6,937 nucleotides of DNA from Sphingomonadaceae bacterium (GTDB lineage Bacteria > Pseudomonadota > Alphaproteobacteria > Sphingomonadales > Sphingomonadaceae), in the NCBI GenBank assembly GCA_019454625.1, contig JACFNY010000107.1:1-6937 (forward strand), in the 5' to 3' direction. Position 1 is the stretch's first letter. Each line of letters opens with the position of its first letter. The notes beneath the pieces are model-generated. The model saw nothing but the letters and a program-made list of their open reading frames with translations, did not search any database and was not told the DNA's origin. This document shows, one piece after another, positions 1-5,754 of the stretch. The translations under genes and the position numbers were made by a program.

Positions 1-529
1 GATCGCGCCGCGCCATCTCGTGATAGGCCATCAGGTGATGACCGAGCGTGACCGGCTGCGCGGTCTGGAGGTGCGTGAAGCCGGGCATCACGTCCGCCGC
101 GTGCTGCTCCGCGCGGGCGAGCAGCGCGGTCTGGAAGCCTGCGAGCCCCGCCTCGATGGCGTCGATGGCGTCGCGCACCCAGAGGCGGAAGTCCGTCGCC
201 ACCTGATCGTTGCGCGAGCGCGCCGTGTGGAGCCGCCCGGCGGGCTCGCCGATGATCGCCTTCAGCCGCGCCTCGACGTGCATGTGGATGTCTTCGAGCG
301 CGGCGTTCTCGACGAGACCGCCCGCCGCATATTCGGCCTCGATGGCGTCGAGCCCCTTCGCGATGGTGGCGGCGTCTTCGGCGGAGAGGATACCCGCCGC
401 CGCCAGCATCGCCGCGTGCGCGCGACTGCCCGCGATGTCCTGACGCCACAGGCGCTTGTCCACGCCGATGGAGACATTAATGTCGCGCATGACTGCCGAC
501 GGCCCTTCGGCGAAGCGGCCGCCCCACAT
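1..529 (-). CDS. argH: Argininosuccinate lyase, N-terminal 176 residues (3' end outside window)
   Basis: Catalyses the last step of arginine synthesis in the cytosol, splitting argininosuccinate into arginine and fumarate; the family forms homotetramers. The visible part begins [14 protein letters not shown], a typical ArgH N-terminus. It contains [13 protein letters not shown] (residues 101-113), the substrate-binding region, and [17 protein letters not shown] (149-165), whose His153 matches the family's conserved catalytic-region histidine. The GSSxMPxKxN signature lies beyond the left edge; a full protein is usually about 460 residues. ATG529 is chosen because the homology begins there, but no Shine-Dalgarno precedes it. 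An in-frame ATG at 580 would add 17 residues ending SSSND, has a weak GGAA-type site, and would overlap the divergent lipoprotein gene by 35 bp. Many ArgH proteins carry a few residues before MWGGRF, so 580 remains possible. Identity is near certain; the start is not. Confidence 0.95.
   Translation of the reverse strand, partial: MWGGRFAEGPSAVMRDINVSIGVDKRLWRQDIAGSRAHAAMLAAAGILSAEDAATIAKGLDAIEAEYAAGGLVENAALEDIHMHVEARLKAIIGEPAGRLHTARSRNDQVATDFRLWVRDAIDAIEAGLAGFQTALLARAEQHAADVMPGFTHLQTAQPVTLGHHLMAYHEMARRD
456..483 (+). promoter_or_regulatory. Weak candidate promoter for the TlpA-like lipoprotein gene
   Basis: TTGTCC (456-461), a 16-base spacer and TAATGT (478-483) lie inside the 5' end of argH, about 60 bases before the lipoprotein start. 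The -10 keeps TA...T but is otherwise poor. It is listed because the promoter of this gene must lie within argH, given the 16-bp gap between the divergent starts, and this is the best-looking pair I found. Its transcript would be antisense to the argH 5' end. Confidence 0.2.
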
Positions 530-545
530 GTCATTGGAGCTTGAA

Positions 546-1415
546 ATGCGGTCCGTAATGGTTGCGATCCTTGTTCTCATGCCGCTTTCCGCCTGCGGCG
601 GGGCCAAGGAGGCCGATAAAGCAGACGCGCTCGCCCCGCAAGAAAGCGCGACCCCTGCCGCAAAGAAAGCCGAGACCGGCACCGTGGACACGTCGCAGGC
701 CGGAACGCCCGCGCCGACAGAGGCCTTCGCACGCGAGGACGGCAGCAAGGCGACGCTCGCCGATTTCCGGGGCAAGCCGGTGCTGGTGAACCTGTGGGCG
801 ACATGGTGCGCGCCCTGCGTTGCTGAGATGCCCGCGCTCGACCGGCTGGCGCAGGCGAAGGCGGGCGAGATGGCGGTGGTCGGCATCAGCCAGGATCTGC
901 AAGGCTGGGAGAAGGTGAAGCCGTTCCTCGCGAAGGCGAAGCTCCGGCACATGACCATCCTGCTCGACGAGGAGGGGGCGCTCGCCGCCACGCTCGGCGC
1001 GCCGGGCCTGCCGTTCACGGTGCTCTACGATGCGGACGGCAAGGAAGTCTGGCGCGTCAACGGCCCGCGCGAATGGGACCAGCCGGGCGGCTTTCCCGAG
1101 CCTGCCGCAAAGCCGGGGCCGGCGGTCCACTTCCATTCCGTCGGGCAGGAGCCGGGCTGGACGATGGACATCGCCACCGGCCGCGAGGTCGAGGTGATCG
1201 CCGATTACGGATCGAAGACCGCGACGTTCAAGGCGCCCGCCCGGCTCGCGCTGGAAGACGCGAGCAGCTTCGCGCTTTCGCAGGGAAAGTCTTCGCTCGC
1301 CGTCTCGATCGTGAAGAAGGCGTGCGCGGACGCGATGAGCGGCAAGCCCTACCCCTACACCGTCACCATGACGCTCGACGGCAAGCGCTATCAGGGCTGC
1401 GGCGAGATTCTCTAG
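546..1415 (+). CDS. TlpA-family thioredoxin lipoprotein with COG3650-like C-terminal domain
   Basis: A 289-residue predicted envelope lipoprotein and thiol-disulfide oxidoreductase. The start is ATG546, with GGAG six bases upstream (536-539). Residues 1-16 form a short signal peptide ending in the lipobox LSAC, so Cys17 would be lipidated. Residues 18-58 are an Ala/Pro/Lys-rich linker. Residues about 59-175 are a thioredoxin fold of TlpA/ResA type, with active site WATWCAPC (Cys88, Cys91) and a candidate cis-proline at Pro156 in [11 protein letters not shown]. Residues about 195-289 form a second domain with QEPGW near its start, [13 protein letters not shown] (from Cys260) and a closing GCGEIL (Cys285). 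This resembles small COG3650-type lipoproteins, whose usual motif is CxDGMSD-x-YPY...GC. TlpA proteins commonly reduce apo-cytochrome or copper-site cysteines in the periplasm; the client here is unknown. Domain 1 is secure; the naming of domain 2 is from motif memory. Confidence 0.88.
   Translation: MRSVMVAILVLMPLSACGGAKEADKADALAPQESATPAAKKAETGTVDTSQAGTPAPTEAFAREDGSKATLADFRGKPVLVNLWATWCAPCVAEMPALDRLAQAKAGEMAVVGISQDLQGWEKVKPFLAKAKLRHMTILLDEEGALAATLGAPGLPFTVLYDADGKEVWRVNGPREWDQPGGFPEPAAKPGPAVHFHSVGQEPGWTMDIATGREVEVIADYGSKTATFKAPARLALEDASSFALSQGKSSLAVSIVKKACADAMSGKPYPYTVTMTLDGKRYQGCGEIL
613..641 (-). promoter_or_regulatory. Candidate sigma70-type promoter for argH
   Basis: Reading the minus strand, TTGCGG (641-636) is followed after exactly 17 bases by TATCGG (618-613). 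The predicted transcription start is near 606, which suits either argH start (580 or 529). The site lies wholly inside the coding sequence of the divergent lipoprotein gene. That is expected, because only 16 bp separate the two start codons. Both hexamers are imperfect, so this rests mainly on spacing and position. Confidence 0.3.
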
Positions 1416-2065
1416 AACTCGATCCGGTCCAGCCGCCAGTCCTCGGCATCCGCGCCTGCATACCATTCGCGCATGAACGGATGGTCGAGAACGGCGTTCA
1501 CATAGGCCTCCGCCGTGTCGGAGAGCGGCACGTCGTAGGTGCGGAAGCGGGTGACGACGGGGGCGTACATGATGTCCGCCGCGCCGAACGCGCCGAACAG
1601 GAACGGGCCCCCTTCCCCGCCGAAACCGTGGATCGCCTCGCGCCACAGCGCGTCGATGCGGCCGACGTCGCGCTCCACCTCCGGCGTCAGCGCGAAGGCG
1701 GGATAGGTGCGCCCCGTGTTCATCGGGCACGCCTTGCGAAGCTCGACGAAGCCCGCGTGCATCTCCGCCGCGATCGCGCGCGCAAGCGCCCGCGCCGCGT
1801 CGTCCTCCGGCCAGAAGCGGTCGCGGCCGACGCGGTCGGCGAGCCAGTCGATGATCGCGAGGCTTTCCCAGACGGCGACGTCACCGTCCCACAGCACCGG
1901 CACACGGCCCGAGGGCATACACGCCGGGTCCGCCTTGGCGGCGGCGAATTCGGGCGTGTCCATCGGGATCACGACTTCATCGAAGGCGAGGCCGGACTGC
2001 TTCGCGGCAAGCCAGCCGCGCAGCGACCACGACGAATAGCGCTTGTTGCCGATGACCAGTTTCAT
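1412..2065 (-). CDS. Glutathione S-transferase family protein
   Basis: A 217-residue cytosolic GST-like protein that probably binds or conjugates glutathione; its substrate cannot be read from the sequence. The N-terminal thioredoxin-like domain (about 1-80) has [11 protein letters not shown] (10-20), where a Ser of the SSWS run may be the catalytic residue. It also has RVPVL (54-58) with cis-Pro56, and ESLAI (67-71), where Glu67-Ser68 bind the gamma-glutamyl part of glutathione in this fold. The rest (about 90-217) is the alpha-helical C-terminal domain. The ATG at 2065 overlaps the TGA of yihA in ATGA, so it is the last gene of the overlap-coupled operon. No dedicated Shine-Dalgarno is needed if translation is coupled. 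Its TAG interlocks with the stop of the opposing lipoprotein gene. It may protect against oxidised or electrophilic compounds, but the context does not show this. Confidence 0.9.
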   Translation of the reverse strand: MKLVIGNKRYSSWSLRGWLAAKQSGLAFDEVVIPMDTPEFAAAKADPACMPSGRVPVLWDGDVAVWESLAIIDWLADRVGRDRFWPEDDAARALARAIAAEMHAGFVELRKACPMNTGRTYPAFALTPEVERDVGRIDALWREAIHGFGGEGGPFLFGAFGAADIMYAPVVTRFRTYDVPLSDTAEAYVNAVLDHPFMREWYAGADAEDWRLDRIEF

Positions 2066-2706
2066 GCCGCCGCCTCGTCCTTCGCGGCGGCGAGCACGGC
2101 CGCGCGCAAGTCCTCGATCCCGTGGTTCTTCTCGGAGCTGGTGGCGAGCAAGCCGGGGAACGACGCCGGATGCGTCTTCAGCATCGCGGGCAGGTCCTCG
2201 CGGAGCTTCGCGACCCAGCTTTCCTTCACCTTGTCCGTCTTGGTGAGCACGATCTGGTAGGAGACGGCGGCGCTGTCCAGCATGTCCATCACCTCCTCGT
2301 CCACCTTGCCGACGCCGCGGCGGCTGTCGATGAGCAGCAGCACGCGCTTCAGGTTGGCACGGCCGCGCAGGTAATCGAACACCGCGCGCTTCCATGCCTC
2401 GACCATCTTCTTCGGCGCCTCGGCGTAGCCGTAGCCCGGCATGTCGACGAGGCGCAGCACGGCGGGCTCGCCGACATCGAAGATGTTGAGAAGCTGCGTG
2501 CGGCCCGGCGTGTTCGAGGTGCGCGCAAGGCCCTTCCTCGCCGTCAGCGCGTTCAGCAGCGACGACTTGCCGACGTTGGAACGGCCCGCGAACGCCACCT
2601 CCGGCAGGTTCGCCGGGGGCAGGTCGTCCATCGTCGGCGCCGATTTCACGAAGGCGATCGGTCCCGTGAACAGCCGGTTCGCCTCGCGGGGGCTGACGCC
2701 GGTCAT
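2062..2706 (-). CDS. yihA: Ribosome-assembly GTPase YihA/EngB (YsxC)
   Basis: A 214-residue TRAFAC-class GTPase needed for late assembly of the 50S subunit; usually essential. The motifs are in order: G1 GRSNVGKS (41-48), G2 region NTPGRTQ (65-71), G3 DMPGYG (88-93), G4 TKTD (155-158) and G5 near TSSEKNHG (189-196). Length fits the family (about 200-220). The start is ATG2706, just upstream of [14 protein letters not shown], which matches the usual N-terminus. This ATG overlaps the stop of a five-codon minicistron that itself overlaps the yidC stop, so expression is probably coupled to yidC translation. Its own TGA overlaps the start of the GST-like gene. Identity is certain; the coupling is inferred from the overlaps. 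Confidence 0.97.
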   Translation of the reverse strand: MTGVSPREANRLFTGPIAFVKSAPTMDDLPPANLPEVAFAGRSNVGKSSLLNALTARKGLARTSNTPGRTQLLNIFDVGEPAVLRLVDMPGYGYAEAPKKMVEAWKRAVFDYLRGRANLKRVLLLIDSRRGVGKVDEEVMDMLDSAAVSYQIVLTKTDKVKESWVAKLREDLPAMLKTHPASFPGLLATSSEKNHGIEDLRAAVLAAAKDEAAA

Positions 2707-2725
2707 TTCGCGCCGGTCATTTCGC
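2697..2725. repeat. 14-bp tandem duplication at the yidC/yihA junction
   Basis: The 14-mer cgccggtcatttcg occurs at 2697-2710 and again, with no gap, at 2711-2724. The period-14 match extends one more base to 2725. One copy holds the end of yidC (AAA TGA in sense), the other holds the start of yihA. Both copies contain ATGA in sense, so the duplication copied the stop/start overlap itself. Fourteen is not a multiple of three, so the yihA frame is shifted relative to the first ATG. Confidence 0.95.
2703..2720 (-). other. Five-codon minicistron (MTGAK) between yidC and yihA
   Basis: In sense orientation the ATG at 2720-2718 overlaps the yidC TGA (2719-2717). It reads Met-Thr-Gly-Ala-Lys and stops at TGA 2705-2703, which overlaps the yihA ATG (2706-2704). 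It is a direct consequence of the 14-bp duplication and has no Shine-Dalgarno of its own. A ribosome finishing yidC could restart here, make five residues and restart again on yihA. Whether it is translated is unknown; the peptide itself probably has no function. Confidence 0.5.
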
Positions 2726-4414
2726 TTTGACGGGTTCCGGCGCGGGCGCCGGATGCTTCTTGATCAGCACCCACTGCTGGGCGATCGAGATGATGTTGTT
2801 CACCGTCCAGTAGAGCTGGAGACCCGCCGCGAACGGCGCCATGATGATCATGAACATCCACGGCAGGATGGCGAACACCTTCTGCTGAATCTCGTCGAGC
2901 GGCTGCGGATTGAGCTTCTGCTGGAGCCACATGGTGATGCCGAGCAGGATCGGCAGCACGCCGATGCCGATGAAGGCCGGCGGCGTGAAGGGCAGCAGGC
3001 CGAACAGGTTCACCGGCGTCAGCGGATCGGGCGCCGACAGGTCCTTGATCCACAGGTAGAAGGGCTGGTGGCGCATGTCGATGACGAGGAACAGCGTCTT
3101 GTAGAGCGCATAGAAGATCGGAATCTGGAGCAGGATGGGCAGGCAGCCCGCAAGCGGGTTCACCTTCTCCGTCTTGTAAAGCTCCATCATCTCCTGCTGG
3201 AGCTTCAGCTTGTCGTCCTTGTAGCGCTCCTGCAGCGCCTTCATCTTCGGCTGCACGGCCCGCATCTTCGCCATCGAGGCGTACTGCTTGTTCGCGATCG
3301 GGAACAGCACGAAGCGGATCAGGATGGTGAGGCAGATGATGGCGACGCCAAGGTTGCCGACCTTTTCGAACAGCCAGTCGAGCAGGTGGAAGATCGGCTT
3401 CGCGATCACCTCGAACCAGCCCCAGTCGATGGCGCTGCCGAGGCGCACGATGCCGAGATCGTCCTGGTAGCGGTCGAGCACGTCGACCTCCTTCGCGCCC
3501 GCGAACAGGCGCGTCGTCACCGCCGCGCTCTGGCCGGGGCCGACCGCGACCGGCTCGCCGCGCACGCCCGCCTGATAGCGCTCGTCGCCGCCGCTGCGGA
3601 AATTCGCGTCGAACGTCGTGTCGTTCGCCGGGATCAGCGCCGAGAGCCAGTACTTGTCGGTGAAACCGATCCAGCCGCCCTTGGAGCGGAAATCGACCTC
3701 GCGCGCCGGCGCCTCGTCGATGTCGTCGTAATTGTAGTCGTAGTTGGTCTTGCCGCCGAACACGCCGATCGGGCCGACATGCGCGTTGAACGTGCTCTGG
3801 TCGGGCCCGGTGCCGACGCGGGCGACGAGGCCGTAGGCGCGCGCGACGAGCGCCTGGTTGCCGCGATTGACGATGCTCTGCTTCGCCGTGAACAGATAGT
3901 CCTTGTCCACCGAGAGCTCGATGAGGAAAGTCTGGTCGTCCGCGTTCGTCCACGACAGCGTCACCGACTGCTCCGGCGTCAGCGTCGGCGCGTTCGCCTT
4001 CCAGACGGTCGCGGCGGTCGGCAGGGTCTTCGCGCCGGTCCAGCCGAACTCGGCGAAATAGGCACCCGGCGCGCCCGAGGGCGAGAACAGGCGGACCTTG
4101 GCCGAATCCTTCTTCAGCGTCTCGTCGTGGCGCAGCAACAGCAGGTCGTCGATGCGCGCACCGGTGAGGTTGATCGAGCCCGAGAGCGCGGGTGTGCGGA
4201 TGGCGACGCGTTCGCCTTCCGCGATCACCGCCGCGCTGTCGCGCAGCACGGTGGGCGCGGTGGCGACGGGCGCGGCGCTATCCGCCGTCTGCGCGGCACT
4301 CACCGGTTCATTGGACTTCGGCGTCGGGAAGAAGCGCTCCGAGATGGCGGCCCAGCCGAACAGCACGACGATCGACAACAGGATCGCCAGGAACATGTTG
4401 CGATTTTCGCTCAA
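2717..4414 (-). CDS. yidC: Membrane protein insertase YidC/Oxa1
   Basis: A 565-residue inner-membrane insertase that folds and inserts membrane proteins, alone or with SecYEG. TM1 is residues 7-24 ([15 protein letters not shown] region). The periplasmic P1 beta-domain spans about 60-330. The conserved five-helix core follows: a helix at about 355-373 carrying Arg367 in [11 protein letters not shown], the groove arginine of the family, then a cytosolic helical hairpin (about 376-418). Further helices are at about 421-445 ([18 protein letters not shown]), 475-497 and 512-545 ([13 protein letters not shown]). Length is normal for alphaproteobacteria. I chose TTG4414 as the start. It overlaps the yidD TGA in TTGA and has GGTGG six bases upstream, and it gives [11 protein letters not shown], the usual N-terminus. 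The next ATG (4396) is 24 bases from that site and would cut residues before TM1. Confidence 0.97.
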   Translation of the reverse strand: MSENRNMFLAILLSIVVLFGWAAISERFFPTPKSNEPVSAAQTADSAAPVATAPTVLRDSAAVIAEGERVAIRTPALSGSINLTGARIDDLLLLRHDETLKKDSAKVRLFSPSGAPGAYFAEFGWTGAKTLPTAATVWKANAPTLTPEQSVTLSWTNADDQTFLIELSVDKDYLFTAKQSIVNRGNQALVARAYGLVARVGTGPDQSTFNAHVGPIGVFGGKTNYDYNYDDIDEAPAREVDFRSKGGWIGFTDKYWLSALIPANDTTFDANFRSGGDERYQAGVRGEPVAVGPGQSAAVTTRLFAGAKEVDVLDRYQDDLGIVRLGSAIDWGWFEVIAKPIFHLLDWLFEKVGNLGVAIICLTILIRFVLFPIANKQYASMAKMRAVQPKMKALQERYKDDKLKLQQEMMELYKTEKVNPLAGCLPILLQIPIFYALYKTLFLVIDMRHQPFYLWIKDLSAPDPLTPVNLFGLLPFTPPAFIGIGVLPILLGITMWLQQKLNPQPLDEIQQKVFAILPWMFMIIMAPFAAGLQLYWTVNNIISIAQQWVLIKKHPAPAPEPVKAK

Positions 4415-4695
4415 GCTCGACCACCTTCTTGCGGCCCGCAGCAGGGCCTCGACTTCATTGTTGTTTCTGAACCGGGAACGGGATCGAACCCCGAGCCGCC
4501 CCACGGATGGCAGCGCAATATCCGAGAGAGCGCGAGCGCGCCACCCTTGATGGCGCCGTGCCGCTCGATCGCCTCGATCGCGTAGGCCGAGCACGAGGGC
4601 GCGAACCGGCAGGTCGGCGGCAGGATGACCGAGAAGCTCAGCTGCCAGCCGCGCGCGACGAGGATCATCAGGCGACTGACGAGCTTGCCGATCAT
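4411..4695 (-). CDS. yidD: Membrane protein insertion efficiency factor YidD
   Basis: A 94-residue small membrane-associated protein that assists insertion by YidC/SecYEG; its exact role is not settled. An N-terminal amphipathic or hydrophobic segment (about 5-27) is followed by the family signature CRFAPSCSAYAIEAIERHG (29-47) and RCHPWGGSGFDPVP (61-74), with Cys29, Cys35 and Cys62 in place. The short tail after residue 75 is variable in the family. ATG4695 overlaps the rnpA TGA (4694-4692) in ATGA, and its TGA (4413-4411) overlaps the TTG start of yidC. This places it in its standard slot between rnpA and yidC. Confidence 0.96.
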   Translation of the reverse strand: MIGKLVSRLMILVARGWQLSFSVILPPTCRFAPSCSAYAIEAIERHGAIKGGALALSRILRCHPWGGSGFDPVPGSETTMKSRPCCGPQEGGRA

Positions 4696-5177
4696 CGCGC
4701 CACCTTGCGGAGGGCCCGTTCCAGATCGGCGGTCATGTCGGCATAGGCGCGCGAGAGCCCCGCCTCCCGGCCGATCAGCACGTAATCATGGGCGGGAGAG
4801 GCAAGCGCAGGCAGCGATTCGCGGACGAGCGCGCGCAGGCGGCGCTTCAGCCGGTTGCGAACAACCGCGCCCCCGATCTTCTTCGTGACAGTGAAGCCCA
4901 CGCGCACGGCGCCGCCATCGGCGCGGTCGCGGGCCAGCAGGATGAAACCGTCGGTCACGGCGCGGCGTCCCTTGTTCGCGGCGAGGAAATCGCGCCGCGC
5001 ACGGAGCCGTTCCGGCCTTGCAGCCGTCTTCGCGGTTACGCCGACAGCCGCTTGCGGCCGCGCGCGCGGCGGGCCGCCAGGACCTTGCGGCCACCCGGCG
5101 TCGCCGAGCGCGCGCGGAAGCCGTGGCGCCGTTTGCGGACGAGCTTGCTCGGTTGGTAGGTGCGCTTCATCGGACAT
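4692..5177 (-). CDS. rnpA: Ribonuclease P protein component (start uncertain; nests rpmH)
   Basis: Protein subunit of RNase P, which removes 5' leaders from pre-tRNA. The frame is 161 codons. The RnpA fold covers about residues 56-161: [17 protein letters not shown] (56-72), GFILLARDR (77-85), [23 protein letters not shown] (93-115, holding the RNR signature) and [10 protein letters not shown] (131-140). Residues 1-50 are an Ala/Pro/Arg/Gly-rich stretch, of which about 3-48 are read from the same bases as rpmH in another frame. I checked every codon from the rpmH stop to Phe64: there is no ATG, GTG, TTG, CTG or ATT/ATC/ATA. The next start, GTG at residue 74, would remove the conserved RxDF helix. 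ATG5177 is therefore the only upstream canonical start. However, it sits one base from AAGAAGG, better spaced for rpmH. A near-cognate start, reinitiation after rpmH, or a sequence error are the alternatives. Its TGA overlaps the yidD ATG. Confidence 0.88.
   Translation of the reverse strand: MSDEAHLPTEQARPQTAPRLPRALGDAGWPQGPGGPPRARPQAAVGVTAKTAARPERLRARRDFLAANKGRRAVTDGFILLARDRADGGAVRVGFTVTKKIGGAVVRNRLKRRLRALVRESLPALASPAHDYVLIGREAGLSRAYADMTADLERALRKVAR
5036..5170 (-). CDS. rpmH: 50S ribosomal protein L34
   Basis: A 44-residue basic protein of the large ribosomal subunit. It begins [20 protein letters not shown] and ends GRKRLSA, matching bL34 end to end and in length. The start is ATG5170, with AAGAAGG (5185-5179) eight bases upstream, an ideal Shine-Dalgarno spacing. 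The stop is TAA at 5038-5036. It is first in the operon after a promoter and a hairpin-bearing leader. Its whole coding sequence lies inside the only long reading frame available to rnpA, whose ATG is four bases before this one. The usual Met after RAR is Ser here (RARSATPGG), a minor change. Confidence 0.98.
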   Translation of the reverse strand: MKRTYQPSKLVRKRRHGFRARSATPGGRKVLAARRARGRKRLSA

Positions 5178-5178
5178 G

Positions 5179-5185
5179 CCTTCTT
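5179..5185 (-). promoter_or_regulatory. Shine-Dalgarno shared by rpmH and the upstream rnpA ATG
   Basis: AAGAAGG in sense. Eight bases separate it from the rpmH ATG (5170) and one base separates it from the ATG at 5177 that would start rnpA. It clearly serves rpmH. If it also serves rnpA, the poor spacing would keep RNase P protein far below L34, a sensible ratio since few RNase P molecules are needed per cell. Confidence 0.8.
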
Positions 5186-5200
5186 GCGAATCGAATCAAT

Positions 5201-5239
5201 AAAAACGGCCGCGCACGCGTGCACGCGTCATCGCGGCCG
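5201..5239 (-). terminator. GC-rich hairpin plus U5 in the rpmH leader (candidate attenuator)
   Basis: In sense, CGGCCGCG (5239-5232) pairs with CGCGGCCG (5213-5206). Between them is the perfect 14-base palindrome ACGCGTGCACGCGT (5228-5215), which can close as five pairs with a TGCA loop. The two stems are joined by an asymmetric bulge (ATG on one side, G on the other). Five T follow directly (5205-5201). This is the shape of an intrinsic terminator. It lies after the predicted promoter and before rpmH, so it could attenuate the operon. It could also end transcripts arriving from the upstream small membrane protein gene. No stronger role can be shown from sequence alone. Confidence 0.65.
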
Positions 5240-5254
5240 AAACCTTCGGGCGAG

Positions 5255-5283
5255 CGCATAGGCAGGGACGCGTGCAAAGTCAA
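5255..5283 (-). promoter_or_regulatory. Sigma70-type promoter for the rpmH operon
   Basis: On the minus strand, TTGACT (5283-5278) and TATGCG (5260-5255) are separated by exactly 17 bases. The predicted transcription start is about 5248, giving a leader of roughly 78 bases before rpmH. It lies in the gap after the stop of the upstream gene (5313). It is the best promoter in the window, close to housekeeping consensus at the -35 and at TA of the -10. Confidence 0.65.
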
Positions 5284-5312
5284 CGGAAAGCGTGGGTGCG
5301 CCTCCCCTGGGC

Positions 5313-5648
5313 CTACTCCGGACGCGGTCGCTTGCGCCGTCTGAGCCCCATGTCCACCCAGTGCGCAACCTTGGGATAGCGGCGCTTGAAGGCCACATAC
5401 CGCTTTCGCGCCCAGTGCGAGTTCCGGAGTATGAGCGCGAGGCCGATCGCCGAGCCGATGAAGCCGAACGGCCCCGGAATGAGCGGTCCGCCGATGATCG
5501 GCGACAGGATCATCAGCATGACGCCGGCCGTGATCTCCGCCCCGCGGCGCGCGAGGGAGCGCGGCCGCCGCGGCTTGCGAACGGTGAGGGCAGGCGTCGT
5601 CACAGGGGGATCGTCCCAAGGCAGATCGATTCGGTTCCTGCGCGGCAT
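5313..5648 (-). CDS. Small membrane protein, PGPGW-like
   Basis: A 111-residue protein with a basic, proline-rich N-terminus (1-37) and two closely spaced hydrophobic segments (about 39-56 and 60-75). These are joined around GGPLIPGPFGFIG (53-65). A basic tail follows (HWARKRYVAFKRRYPK and RRRKRPRPE). The PGP turn between two helices, followed by a conserved Trp-Ala after the second, resembles the uncharacterised PGPGW family of small transmembrane proteins. Function is unknown. ATG5648 lacks a good Shine-Dalgarno; GTG5603 would give a 96-residue form and cannot be excluded. It runs in the same direction as the rpmH operon, but a separate promoter lies between them. It is divergent from comM. 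TTGACA at 5669-5664 looks like a -35, but I see no matching -10. Confidence 0.75.
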   Translation of the reverse strand: MPRRNRIDLPWDDPPVTTPALTVRKPRRPRSLARRGAEITAGVMLMILSPIIGGPLIPGPFGFIGSAIGLALILRNSHWARKRYVAFKRRYPKVAHWVDMGLRRRKRPRPE

Positions 5649-5693
5649 CCTGATGCAGCGGCGTGTCAAAAAAGAGGCCGTCGGAACGGGGGT

Positions 5694-5722
5694 TTGACGA
5701 TCCCGGTGCCGGGCTCTACCGG
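5694..5722 (+). promoter_or_regulatory. Candidate promoter for comM
   Basis: TTGACG (5694-5699), a 17-base spacer and TACCGG (5717-5722) lie in the 106-bp gap between the divergent small membrane protein gene and comM. A start near 5729 would leave a leader of about 26 bases. The -35 is good; the -10 shares only TA with consensus, so confidence is modest. Confidence 0.35.
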
Positions 5723-5754
5723 TGCCGCAGGGGAACAACGGGGGAACCATCGGA

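Noticed and set aside
1073..2260. A 395-codon plus-strand open frame running through the lipoprotein 3' end and opposite the GST-like gene
   Set aside because: It is out of frame with the lipoprotein's Cys motifs, low in complexity and without recognisable domains. The minus strand carries a clear GST fold.
2441..4585. A 714-codon plus-strand open frame opposite yidC and yihA
   Set aside because: Its translation is Arg/His/Asp/Glu/Gln-rich with no family motifs. It is the expected antisense shadow of high-GC coding DNA, while the minus strand encodes unmistakable YidC and YihA.
5030..5060. A -1 ribosomal frameshift fusing L34 to the RnpA frame as the way rnpA is expressed
   Set aside because: The frames are related by the right shift, but I see no slippery heptamer near the rpmH stop, and a fused L34-RnpA has no precedent I know. 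The upstream ATG is simpler.
5171..5312. A replication origin beside rpmH, as in bacteria with dnaA-rpmH
   Set aside because: No dnaA gene is adjacent, no DnaA boxes of TTATCCACA type are visible, and the gap is not AT-rich.
5664..5669. TTGACA on the minus strand as a promoter for the small membrane protein gene
   Set aside because: The -35 is perfect, but the bases 16-18 downstream are GC-only with no -10 resemblance, and the ATG would begin before any transcript start. Noted in the gene entry only.
5702..5713. Short inverted repeat cccggtgccggg upstream of comM as an operator or terminator
   Set aside because: Five pairs around a two-base loop, with no T-run, is common by chance at this GC content.
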